A DNA stretch of 64,000 nt from Theobroma cacao (Eukaryota > Streptophyta > Magnoliopsida > Malvales > Malvaceae), in assembly GCF_000208745.1 (NCBI RefSeq), contig NC_030850.1, positions 34,988,041-35,052,040 of the forward strand, in the 5' to 3' direction. The position numbers were made by a program, and so were the translations under genes. Positions 11,007-22,636 of the stretch are shown in pieces (the first letter of the stretch is position 1; each line of letters begins with the position of its first letter). The notes under the pieces are model-generated. The model saw only the letters and a list, made by a program, of their open reading frames with translations, was not told the origin of the DNA and searched no databases.

Positions 11007-13475
11007 ATGAAAAACGAAGAGCAAGCTCGTTCTTTGTTTGGGATTTCGCTTTCTGATAGACCTATATGGAAACAGTTTCTCATTTGCTCTTCTGGGTTCT
11101 TCTTTGGTTACCTTGTCAACGGCATTTGTGAGGTATTTTTCTACTCTCTCTTTTCAAGTCTTTTGGTTTATGGGAAAGCTGTGGGGAAGGAGAAGAAAAA
11201 ACGAAAAGTTAGAGTCTTAGTTTTTTCTTTAGTTGGAGAGATACACGAGGCACTCAATTTACAGAGAAACCGATTGAGTTGATTCTTTTCTTTTTGCTTT
11301 TTTAGTTTTTCTTTTCATCGTTTTTAATCCACTTTCTCAGCAACCAAACAAAGTTTGAATGCTATCAATTCTGAAAAGATTTTCTCAATATGGTTAGTTA
11401 GTGTTATGGAAACTCTATTTGTTGAAATATTTTATTGGCTTGTTGGAAATTTCCTTTTTAGGCAATCACTTTTAACCTTTTTCTGAACAAATCGTTAAAG
11501 TGAGAATTCTTTTTAAGATTACATTAAATATTCATGCATTATATAGTATGTGCTTAAATTTCTTTTTAATTATGGTAATTAAATATTTTGCTACTTCTCA
11601 GGAATATGTATACAACAGGCTACATTTCAGGTAACTGCTATAGTTCTTATTTTTCTTGGTAATCAAGTTTTCATATGGAATTTTAGTAAGGGCCTGCTCT
11701 GAGGATGGTTTTCACTTTTGTTTCAGCTATGGCTGGTATTTCACATTTGTTCAAGGATTTGTTTATCTTTTGCTGATTTATCTACAAGGATTCACTCCAA
11801 AGCAAATGGTGAACCCATGGAAGACTTATGTGAAACTCTCTGCAGTTCTTATGGGTTCCCATGGGCTTACAAAAGGGTCTTTGGCTTTTCTCAACTACCC
11901 AGCACAGCTCATGTTCAAATCCACCAAGGTAAACAGAAAATTCAAGCCCCTTGACTATAGCATTAATATCTTCTTTATAGGTTCCAAATTTAGCTGGCTA
12001 CTTGCTTTTTTGATGAGTACTTAGCACTAACTGAAAAATTGGAATTGTAATCCTCAATGATTTTTTTATCTTTTCTGAGCTAACATGTTCATGTCAAAGT
12101 TTAGCCATTATCAGTCTCCTTGCACAATTGACTGGACTGAGAATTCCAGTGAAATTTCAGAGGTTTTATACTGAGAAATGTTAATTTCAGAACTGATAAT
12201 ATTGTTGGTATCACATTGCTTATCAGTAAGAGAAAAGGATAGTTTCTCTAATCCTAATAATGTCTGCTTTTAATTTAATATTAGAATTTACTCCTTAATA
12301 TTTCTTTTCTTGTTTTGGGTTTTTAAGTAGTTTACTGTTTTAGGTTCTGCCTGTGATGGTAATGGGTGCCTTCATACCGGGTCTGAGACGGAAATATCCA
12401 GCTCATGAATACATTTCTGCAATACTTTTAGTAGTGGGTTTGATCCTTTTCACCTTGGCTGATGCACAAACTTCCCCAAACTTCAGTGTCATTGGTGTAG
12501 TGATGGTAACTGGTGCTCTAGTAATGGATTCCTTTCTTGGTAATTTGCAAGAAGCTATCTTTACCATGAATCCTGAAACAACACAGGTGATTTGAACTTC
12601 CGAAAATTATCTTTGTTGATGCTTAAATGTGCAAAAATAGTTGTTCATGGAAATAATGTGACTTCGCATTTAACGCTTTTAATCACTATGCCTTAGATGG
12701 AAATGCTTTTTTGCTCGACTGTGGTTGGTTTGCCATTCTTGATACCACCAATGCTATTAACAGGAGAACTATTCAAAGCATGGAATTCATGTTCTCAGGT
12801 AAAGATTGCAAATTTTTCACTTTTCTCTGTCTCCAAACGATCCACATGAAGCGTAGTCTTTAAACCATCTTCTTCTTTGAGCAGCATTTATACGTTTATG
12901 GCGTGTTAGTCTTTGAAGCCATGGCCACATTCATTGGACAAGTATCAGTCCTTTCCCTCATTGCCATTTTTGGAGCAGCCACCACAGCAATGGTACATTT
13001 CTCTTACTACAGCTAATCTCTTTCCCTTGTTCAATTATGTCAATTAAAGCATAGCTTATTCATGGAACTATTAATGGTTTGTGGTCATAACTTGATCCTT
13101 TCCCTTTGTAAGGAAAATACTGTCACTAGTAAACACCGCACATGCAATGAATTTATTACATTGTTGATTCTCTCCATTTTGTGGAGCGGTCTGCTCATTG
13201 AATTGTTGTCACAGGTGACAACTGCCAGAAAGGCAGTGACTTTACTGCTGTCATATTTGATATTTACCAAGCCATTGACTGAACAGCATGGGACTGGACT
13301 TCTGCTTATAGCCATGGGAATCACCTTGAAACTCTTGCCAGTTGACAGCAAACCAGTTTACAAAAGTGTCTCAAGCTCATCCTCACCTACAGATGAAAAT
13401 ATTGGAAATCCTTCTACCAGTAGCGAAGAATTGAGGACCCGATCAGAAACTGAAGAAAGAAGGCCCTTGGTCTAG
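11007..13475 (+). CDS. UTR2: UDP-galactose/UDP-glucose (SLC35B-type) nucleotide-sugar transporter, UTR2-like
   Basis: Drug/metabolite-superfamily antiporter that moves nucleotide sugars into the Golgi or ER lumen. Exons 11007-11132, 11602-11630, 11727-11928, 12344-12586, 12697-12798, 12885-12992 and 13215-13475 join in phase to 356 residues, the normal family length. Many hydrophobic spans give roughly ten membrane helices. Typical blocks are visible: [50 protein letters not shown]-like [10 protein letters not shown], and [18 protein letters not shown] near the C-terminus. The tail is hydrophilic and Ser/Glu-rich, ending ERRPLV. Exon 2 is a 29-base micro-exon. Substrate is inferred from Arabidopsis UTR2. 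The clade also includes SLC35B3-type PAPS transporters, so specificity is open. Confidence 0.88.
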
Positions 13476-13887
13476 ACTTTGATTATTACTGTAGTTCATT
13501 TGTTTCTTTTGACATCTCCTAAACAAGAAATGAAAAGGCCAAAAATGGTGGCAACTTTATTTATAGTATAGTTTTTTTTTCCTTATCTTGGTGGGAATCT
13601 TCTGTTTTTCCTTTAATTAAAATCGATGAAAGATACTGCAAATTATTGCTCCATAGTCGAAAGGACAGATTCTGGCGTTTGACAAAGCAAACAACAACAC
13701 AGTGGTCCGTTAACCACTTGTCAGTTTGGCTTCCATGCATGAGTACACGTACTCGCTAACTCTTCAAAGAATAAAAGCGTATTCTTTTTACATGAAGGGG
13801 GTGAAAAGATAAAAGATCCTGAACGGTAAAAATTGGAACTCTAATTCTACTATTGGAAATCAAGGGTGAAGAGAGAAAGCAGTAAAA

Positions 13888-15650
13888 ATGAGTGGGTCTG
13901 TTGGTGAGATAACTGAGGAGACCACCAGCAGCCCATTGCTTGAAGGAGAGGATGGAGCTAAAACGAGACCAAGGGAGCCTTATTGGAAAGGAGAGACTGT
14001 GAAGAGCATCGTTTATGCAGGCCTGGTGGCCATTGTCACCTACTTCTCTCCCTTTCTTCCGTATCTGCCAGCCAGCTCTCCTTTGGTAAGTGGTAATTGA
14101 ATATCCCATCTCTCTCTCTCTCTCTGCATACATGCAAACATTGAGACAAAATAATTGAAATATTAAGTGTTTTTCAGCTAGTACTACTTTGTTTACATTT
14201 CTTTACTTCTGAATTTTAAAGCTTGCAAAAGCAAAAAGATATGCAAATAAACAACGCCCACCGTGGGGCTCGAACCCACGACCACAAGGTTAAGAGCCTT
14301 GCGCTCTACCGACTGAGCTAGACGGGCATTTTGTAATGACGTCTTGTTTAAGCATTTAAATTTGTAGTAGAAGTATTGGTACTGGTTACACCAAGCTGCA
14401 CTCCTTCACCTAAGCATACATAGTCTGTGCGACACTTAGGTGGACACTTCTATACAAGTTAGTCAAGACTTGGTTGTATCTATATCAACATTAACAATAA
14501 CAATAAATCAGATTAAAAGAATCTGCATTAGAATCAAAAGGCATACCGAATGTCATATATACAACCACTTAATCGTAAAAAAAAAAAATTTTATTAATAT
14601 GAAATTAATTACAAATAGATCAAGACACATTATCGTTGGGTTATAGGAGCAGCTCTAAATGATTCGTTACAAACATACTTTTACCAGTGAAGCAACCTAA
14701 CAACCCACTAACTGCTCACCTTTATAAAGAGTTTACGAGATTTTATAAGTATTTTACCAGTAATGATTATAATACTTAAAATGAGGACTTTTTTTTTAAA
14801 AAAAAATTTCTCTCTAAAGACTTAATAAATATTTTTCAAAAAATCATCACGAACCATTACATTGTTTGAAAAAAAGATATTTTTTTTACAAGTACAAAAG
14901 ATTTAATCTCATAAATAATTCTACCCTGTAATAATTTGATACAAAGTCATGATATCGGGCACTGCAAACCTGAATGCAGGCGGGATATCACAGAGCCGAG
15001 CCTTGGAGACCTTTTGTCTACAAGCACAGAGAAAGATTTAGCTGTCAAGGAAAGGGCAGTGACTGAGTGGGATGCCATTAAGGATCAGCAGCAACAGCTC
15101 CTCCAGCATTTACGAATACCTTGGCATGGACGTCGACGAGGCCAACATGGTAAACTTCAACTATTTAATCAGTCAATTAAAAGTTTTGTATTTTCCTCAT
15201 GCTTCATGAAAAAAACTGCTTTGTTAATTGTTATGCAAGGTGGTAACCATATTCGCCAAGTATGATGACATTCCGACAGACGAAACAATGACAGCCCAGA
15301 AAGGGACTCGACCACCGGACCGAGGAGGAGAGACGAAGCCATGGAACAATGGTCTTGTAACCTAAGTGGCTTTTGTGGGTTTCGGCAACGCACCGCTCCT
15401 GTCTTTCATCATCCTCGAGCCTTTTACAGATAACGATTTGGCTATTTCTATTGGAGCTTGCTTCATGTCTGCTTTCGCACTTTCTCTTCTTGGTATCGCC
15501 AGGGCCAAGATTGCTGGCAAAAACTACGCACAGTCAGTGGGCATAGTCCTCTTAAATGGTGCTGTTGCGGCTGCAGCTGCTTATTCCCTTGGATGGGTGC
15601 TTAGGGATGTAGCTGGCTTTGAAGAACCAATCAAGACCAAAGTAGAATAG
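13888..15650 (+). pseudogene. Pseudogene of a VIT/CCC1-family (membrane-of-ER-body-like) protein
   Basis: Remnants of exons at 13888-14085, about 14971-15149 and 15240-15650 encode a recognisable VIT/CCC1-type transporter. They include KGETVKSIVYAGL, STEKDLAVKERAVTEWDAI, FAKYDDI, APLLSFIILEPFT and NYAQSVGIVLLNGAVAAAAA. Several lesions are visible. The frame is lost near 14043-14060, where the expected FSL..SSVSASQLS reads on only in another frame. There is an extra base at 15109-15111, after which YEYLGMDVDEANM continues in the +1 frame. A TAA at 15363-15365 sits between NGLVT and VAFVGFG. The conserved Asp expected in the first membrane helix (GLDAIVT) is Val here. The loop exon near 14971 is poorly conserved. 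No full protein can be made. The gene lies downstream of UTR2 in the same direction and converges on the SET gene. Confidence 0.82.
14255..14327 (-). tRNA. tRNA-Lys (anticodon CUU)
   Basis: On the minus strand a 73-base tRNA starts GCCCGTCTAGCTCAGTCGG and ends CCACGGTGGGCG. A box (TAGCTCAGTCGG) and B box (GGTTCGAGCC) are present. The anticodon loop CTCTTAA gives CTT, reading AAG lysine codons. The acceptor stem pairs over seven positions, with G-U pairs near its base, and the discriminator is G. There is no intron. A T-rich stretch follows the 3' end. It lies antisense inside the first intron of the VIT-like pseudogene. Confidence 0.96.
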
Positions 15651-15949
15651 GAACTTCGATGCCCACCACATTTCAGGACTGTGATTGTAAAACATTTACC
15701 ACATCTTGAATGTGGAGTTTTGTAAAACATATCCCATGTCTTGAATGTGGATAATAATTAAGTTGCAAGTAACTAGCTTAACGAAATCGCTTATTTTGAA
15801 TGAAAAGGAATTCATTCCCCATTTTAAGAAATTTGATAAAAATTTATAAATAATTGTATTTTATCTTTTCTATGCAAAAAGAAAAATTATTTTTAGCGTT
15901 CCAGAAATAAAAAATTTGGCACCATAAACTTATTGTATGATATGAATAC

Positions 15950-18900
15950 TCAATGTCCTTCACTTAGAGACAATTGCAAGGCATGCTCTGCTTCCTTGAG
16001 GAATAAACGAGTCAGTTGCTTCTGCCCTCTCCGATACACTATACTAGACCACCTGTTCCTACTCATCAGCTTGTGCTGGGCTATGTCATTTGTCTCCGCG
16101 CTACAAAATAAAACAAATAGGATAATCCAATATTAATCAAAAGATGTTTTATTTGGGTGACAAGTTTTGCAAATGAACCAGCAGCCAATCGGAATGAAAC
16201 TATAGATGGCAGTGAAAGTTTGTTTTCAATGAAAAGGAGAAAGTTTGAACTTCTCATATACCTTGTTTGCTGCTCTGGGCTTCCAATAATGAGGGCATTC
16301 TCAAGAAGTGCAGCATCACAGTCCTCTGTTCTAGAACTCGCTTCGAGGTCCATCATCCTTGCCCGTAGAGAATTCAAGTAATGATATTAAGAACTTTCAT
16401 TAGGTAATCACATGCATACGTAATCAGGGAGGTTCAGGATTCAAACTCTAAGATGATTCTGTAATGACTTACTTTTTCTGAAGGAGGTCAACAAGTAATT
16501 GCAGAGCTCCAGAATCCCCACAGGCCTCCCATACCGCTGTTCTTATTTCTGTCTCAGATGGCTGTCTTTCTCCTTCAGACCCAACAAGCTTGGAGAAGAG
16601 CAACAGTTTCAGTTAGGGCTAAAGCAACAGTTTAAATCATTTGTCATTTTCAAGATAATCCTCAAATAGCCAGTTAAGGAATTCTACTTAGTATTTTAGT
16701 GTAACATGACTAACAGTAACTGCAATAGATTGAAGAATCAATATGATGTAGCAAACGAGAAATTGCACCTCTTCCAGCATTAAGGAAACCTTAGAAACCT
16801 CATCTTCTTGCATGGCTATGGTCCTCAAGGCAGTCATAAAATCTTCAGGAAAAACCAACTTATTCAAGTAATAAGGTGTCCTGCGGTGACCGCTCCAACT
16901 AAAATTGCAAATTATATCAGCTTCACAGGTATTCTTTGCTTTATTGTTAGAGGACCCTGCTGGAAAAAACCCACTATCCAGCAAATTTTTAGGTAAAAGA
17001 CACCGCATTGCAGCATTCTGTGAACCAAAGCAGATTTTTCAGCAAATCAAACTTGTTTTCAGGTGAAAAGGGAGAAAGGCCATAAGAATAGCAAATCTAA
17101 TAGTTATACCAAAGAATATGTAGTCATTGAAACAATACATCTCAATTAAATATTAACATAGCAGAACATTAGACTAATTATAAATATATGAAGACTGACC
17201 TGTGCTACAAGCAGTTGTCCTTTGAAGTCAGAGAAGGAAATGTTCTGGAGTGCCTCCCCAGGATAATGAATCTGTAGAGTTGACAAATGTTAGTGCATAA
17301 GCTCAGAAGAGCATAATGAAAGAATAGGATCTGGTTGAAAGCCCCAAGTCATTCAGTTTATCTCCTCACAAACGATCAATGCCTAAATAACAATCATTCC
17401 TAAAACACAAGTGGACAAACTGCGAATTTTCGCATAAACATACCATGAGATAGTCATCTGGATTATTGTCGATAACGAATCCATACAAGTAAAGCAATTC
17501 CTGGGTCAAACACAAGGTAATCAACATGGCTTCACAGACATCAATAAGTATGTATGCCCCGGATAAGAGTGCCAATATATATTGATTATAAGAGAAGTTC
17601 AGTGTCACTCTAGAAGTCAATATTGTAAAACTGACAGAGAGCTAAGATGAAACTACAACCTATTACACATATTTTACAGGTCATGATCGGAGATGAAAGC
17701 ATGTGGCATGCTAGCCACCAAACATGCCAGCCACCAAAAGATCATCTAAAAAGGAAGATGCATCAATATCATTGGAAAGAACTTAATCATGTAATTTTTC
17801 CACAATAGAAACCTATGCAATTTACACAGAATCAAGGAGCAGATTTAAAAAAATTCTTTTTCTACTTTGTAAAGGACCATAATTCAATTCAAAGATATCC
17901 TCATTATGGGATAATAACAAAAAGAGATGATTAAATACAAGAATAATCTATGACATTGAGATACTTCTAGAATATACAGAAATTGTACAAGTCATTTGTC
18001 ACTGCAATAAGTACGGAATATGCTCACAGACAACAGCAAACATCTTGAAGTTAACAAGAGTAACGGAAAGGCCAGAGGAGGCTATCACTGTTAACATATA
18101 AAACTTTTCAAAGTACAGAAGAAAGAATTCATTTTAGGAAAATAAGAATATCTCCAGGACAAGGTGAAGTACCTCATTGCCTTTGTTTCCATAACTAATG
18201 GAAATCTCTTTCTCAACCAGCGAAGGACTTTGTAAAGCTTTCCATTTTGAGCATAAAAAATAATGCCACCACTGGTTAGAGTTCTGATATTTAAACAAAA
18301 AAAAAAAAGGAAGAAACACTACAAATATCATAGATTTCATCAGAACATGTTACATTTAAATCCATAAAAGGGAAAGAGGAGACTACCAGAAATAAGGTAC
18401 ATGGATAAAGGAACTTCAGTTATTGATCCTGTTCCATCAACTTCCCATGTCGCCACTGCCTTCAAGTCTAAATGTAAAATTAACAAGCAAAAACCTCAAA
18501 ATTGGATTAGTTAAAAGCAATGAAAAGGGTGAGGGGGAAAGAGAAACTACAAATGAGAATCAAGAATAAAAAACCAGGAATGCAACATAGATAGAACCAA
18601 TATGAACTAGAGAGTTAATGACTAATAAAAATTAGCCTACCATGGTTGCAAAAATCAATGCCAGGGAGAAGACCCTCCACCCAGACAGTTTCTCCTTGTC
18701 TTGATGTGGAAGTCACTCCAGTCATTCCGGTATCATTCCCATGAGCCTCAAATCCTGATTAAAAAAAAATAAAATTCTAATCTCAATTCAACAGGAACGC
18801 GGTAAATTTTTCAGCTGTAAAATCTAATCATAGAAAAGACCTATGCCACATATAACTGATAAGTAAGAAGCATAACCTCACTTTTTCCATCATTTTCATT

Positions 18901-20201
18901 AATTGGCGATCCACTATAAATATTACTGGTGGAGACCTCAGAACTTTTGTCAACTGAACAGGAAATCTCCTTCTCCTGATCTTCTTGAATTTGAGGAAAT
19001 ACATAAGAATGCGGAAGAGGAAGGTTCAAAGCACGCGACCAAAATATAGAATTTGCCCTAGCATGATGGAAATCATGCAATATTAGCCAGCATAGTCGAA
19101 GTGCCGGAAACACCCCACAACCCAAAAAGAGAGAGAGAGAGAGAAAAAGAGTTCATTGAGGAGATTCCTACCAAAGGAAATCTTCGAAGCACACATCACT
19201 GCAAATGAAGCAAAAGAAAATAAGAATATATGCTTGACAAGACCAGAAACTCAAAAATTTACTCACAACATTTGGTTGCAACTTTTTTTAATGTAATAAA
19301 TATACACCTTTCTGAATCTCCATCGAGAACCAGAAGCTTCTTGACCAAATCCTTCACTTTGTCTTCGTACACAGTTAGCAAATCCTTTTTCTGTAAAACA
19401 ATTATACTATCTTTCATCATCGTGAGTGGTAAAATTTCATCCATTGATCTTCAAGGGAAACAAAGTTTAACCAAATACTAATATTTACCCTCAATTCAGT
19501 TGCTCTGTACAAGGCTGTTCCTCTCAACTCCAACAGCTCATCATCCATAAACCAAAGTGGATTCCCAAAAGTAGTCGGAAGCATATCAAGGTACCTGACC
19601 CAATCTTTCAATCCACATAAATAAAAACAAAAAAAAAAAAAAGAACACCAAACAACAACTCAGCGAAATAAACGAAATACATACGGTTTCCATGAAGAAT
19701 TCTTACGGAGACGCTCCACAGTAAGAAATAAAATCATTAAGAACCTATCATCAACTTCTCCTTCTTCAAACATTGCTCTACACTCTGCTCCAATAAGAGG
19801 GTCTTGCAATACCCTCATCGGAGTTATTGCTAAATCCAAGGGAACAACAAGAATAACCCCTGCCCAGTTTTTTTCCATAAAAATTAACAAAAACATTTTC
19901 AGCAACTAAGTATCATTCTGGTTCTTTAACTTCTTTTTAAAGGGTTTTACTTACTAACCATCTTCGTGGGTATTATCGGAGGAATAAATACCGAAGCCTT
20001 TGTTGGAATCGCAATACTTGATTTGACAACCGCGGAATTGAGCTCCGTTTGCCTGAATCAAAAGTTGTTGTTTTGTTGAATGAGAGAAATTAAAACGCAG
20101 AGTTAAGACTTTAAGTAAAATTGAGTTCAGGGTATCGGGGAAAACTGAACCTGGAGCCATTGAAGGAAGAGGTCGAGTTGCGCTTCCTCTGGACTCGCCA
20201 T
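15950..20201 (-). CDS. SET-domain protein-lysine methyltransferase (Rubisco LSMT/SETD class, At1g01920-like)
   Basis: SAM-dependent methyltransferase of the split-SET class with a C-terminal Rubisco-LSMT substrate-binding domain. Its substrate is unknown. Sixteen exons close in phase to 522 residues: 20201-20151, 20052-19959, 19859-19685, 19594-19489, 19390-19308, 19198-19172, 19057-18882, 18754-18641, 18467-18387, 18237-18173, 17500-17444, 17271-17200, 17017-16769, 16588-16473, 16357-16262, 16100-15950. It starts MASPEEAQLDLFLQWLQ. SET motifs are GVILVVPLDLAITP, LPGIDFCNHDLKAVATWEV (NH signature) and EISISYGNKGNEELLYLYGF (catalytic Tyr). The substrate-binding part contains RRTPYYLNKLVFPEDFMTAL. 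No chloroplast transit peptide is obvious, which argues against Rubisco LSMT itself. It converges with the pseudogene and diverges from the EXS gene. Confidence 0.9.
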
Positions 20202-22636
20202 TTTCGTTGGTGATGATTAATTGGCTAACGCCTAACGACGGTCCAGTGAGGTTTAAGGGTTTTAGCGGGCATCTCAACGGCGTCGCCTTACCCACCTCTA
20301 TTTACTTTCCATTTTTTTATTTCGTAATTAATAAGTGTAAATAATTTTTAGTAATAAGAATGTATACTGATACATACAGCCAAAAATTAAACTTTCAAAA
20401 GAGATACCAAGTGGATTGACATAATTACATTAAAATAAATTAAATTACTGCAAGGTAAAATACTTTAAAAGTTTTTAAACTATAAAAAAATTAAATAAAT
20501 TCTTTTTTAATTACATTTAATCAAAAATTTATATTTTTATATTTAACTAAATAGGCGTTCATGACTAATACTTCACTAACTGTTTATAATTAAAATAACA
20601 CTTATCATTTATTATAGTGATGTGGTGTTGATATAGATAGTGTAAAATGTTATGTGATTATATTAACATGTGACATCTTATGACATAAAATAATAAATAT
20701 AATTTTAATAACGATAATTAATTGTTAATATAAGAATTTATTCAACACAAACAAAAAAAATAAAAAGATTTAATTGAATACAATAAAAAATAAATTTTAT
20801 TTAACTAATTTAATAATTTATTTAAAATATTATATCCAAACAAATATATATATATATGTATATGATATTGGTCTTTATTGATTACATGAAACAAAACGTC
20901 ATAAATTACTTTTAAAATCTAAAATTTAATATAAACTATATGCTCTCAATGACACCAAAATTTTATTTACCCGTGCATAGTTTAATAAAGCAAATTTCAT
21001 GCTACGTTGCTGCTCCTACGCTATTACCTAATCTTCGCATCTAAGCCTCCACATTGCTAGTTAGTCATCATCTTCATCCATAGTTTTAATCTTTAAGCAA
21101 TTATATTCTTATTAATGAAGAACATTGCTTGGCCAATAGAAAACCACATTTCACATTCCCTTGGTAGTGTGCCTACAAATAGAGAAACCCCCATCAAGAT
21201 GTCCAAGGAGACAGAGACCTTGCTTCCCTCTTAAACCAAAACTTTGCATCAAACGGGGGCCAGTTTGACTGTCACACTTTACTTAAATGTGCCATCAACG
21301 GCTCAAATCCAACCCAAATCTAACTTTCTTTCTCTTATTTTCTCCTATGAAATTTAGTGACAAAAGCTAGAGGAGTTCGAGTTAGCAAAGTAGTATCAAT
21401 ATCTCGTTTATTATGTTCTCAATGTATTAAATACTTTAATATTTGATTAGATAAAAAATACATATAATTTATTTTAAAAAATAATTTTAAAATATTTATA
21501 ATATAAGATTATAAAAAAATAACAAGTAACCCACCAACCCACCATTCGCCATTTGTCTAAACCTCCGTGTGTCCTGGCCCCGCTCTATAAGTTTGCTCCC
21601 ATAATCAGCGCCAAAAACACTTAGTAGTTTCGTATTTTATATAATGTATGTAAACAAATTATTAATTAATAAAATATGAAAAGATATTGAAATCAATGTG
21701 ACAATATCTTATGGTTTGTTTTATCATTCTATTAAATTAAGTAACTAGTAGAACATGCAAAGTTTTTTCAAATGAAATTGATTTTTTTTCTTTTTTCACT
21801 TAAAATCATTGATTAATGAAATATGAAAAAGATTAAAATTAATATAATAATAATGTCTTATAATTTTTTCTTTTCCTACCATTAATGAATAGAAAAAATT
21901 AATAAATCATTTAAAATATTAATTTATGGAATATGAAAATATCGAAATCAATGTGATAAAGGCTTATGACTTTTCCTCTTCCACACCATTTATGAATATA
22001 AAAAAAATAAGAAAATCTTTATTTTTGTTTGTTTTAATTTTCTATAGGAACCAATTGAGACTTTTTTTCCTCTATTTTTCTTTTCGGTACCATATTACCT
22101 GACTTAGAAAAAATTGAAAAATAATAATAATAAAAGAGATTGCATGTGTCTTTAATTAAAAAAAAAAAAGGAAGGGAAGAAACCAACGGAAAGATGATAG
22201 AAAGCGAAGCAACAGGGGGAAAGGTAACGATGCATTCAGCACAGACGACGTGCTGAAGGGTAATGCACCTCTCCTCTCTCCTTCTCTCCAATTTCCTCTT
22301 CCCTGTTTCCGAGTTCCTCTTTTATCTCTTACACCTCCTTTCCAGATCTGCCACTACCGCACATCCACGACGTCGTTCCGCTCCAATCCGGTACCGAACT
22401 CTATTCTTTCCGTTTCTCTTCTCGTTCCGGATCCGATCATTGGTTCTCGCATTTGATCCGACATTTCACAAACTTTACTCGTTACTTGATGTTACTAACT
22501 GGTGTCAATTATCATTAAAATTCAGCTATGGAAATGTTAGTATAAATTGCTTTTTAGTAATATCTTTGGCTGAGAAAATGAAACTGAATTTACTGTCGCA
22601 GGATGTAATTAAGATCCATTTAAGTCAGTCAAAGTC
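20202..22636. other. Divergent intergenic region and EXS 5' leader
   Basis: Bases 20202-20300 are the leader of the SET gene. Bases 20310-22140 are A/T-rich, with a diverged repeat (see separate entry) and an (AT) run at 20845-20857. A GC-richer, CT-rich block at 22240-22400 is probably a 5' untranslated exon of the EXS gene, separated from the coding start by an intron. No coding gene is recognised. Confidence 0.45.
20440..20760. repeat. Diverged AT-rich interspersed repeat (copy 1)
   Basis: Shares ordered phrases with 32440-32800: ACATAAAATAATAAATA, an imperfect ATTAAT.GTTAAT block, a GATGTG-containing stretch and flanking A/T runs. It looks like an old non-coding repeat. The boundaries are approximate and the base composition makes chance similarity possible. 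Confidence 0.35.

Noticed and set aside
16358..16385. Possible U12-type AC acceptor before TTGAATTCTC in the SET gene
   Set aside because: A normal AG acceptor at 16358-16359 keeps the frame (Lys-Met-Met-Asp-Leu-Glu) and fits the family, so no unusual intron is needed.
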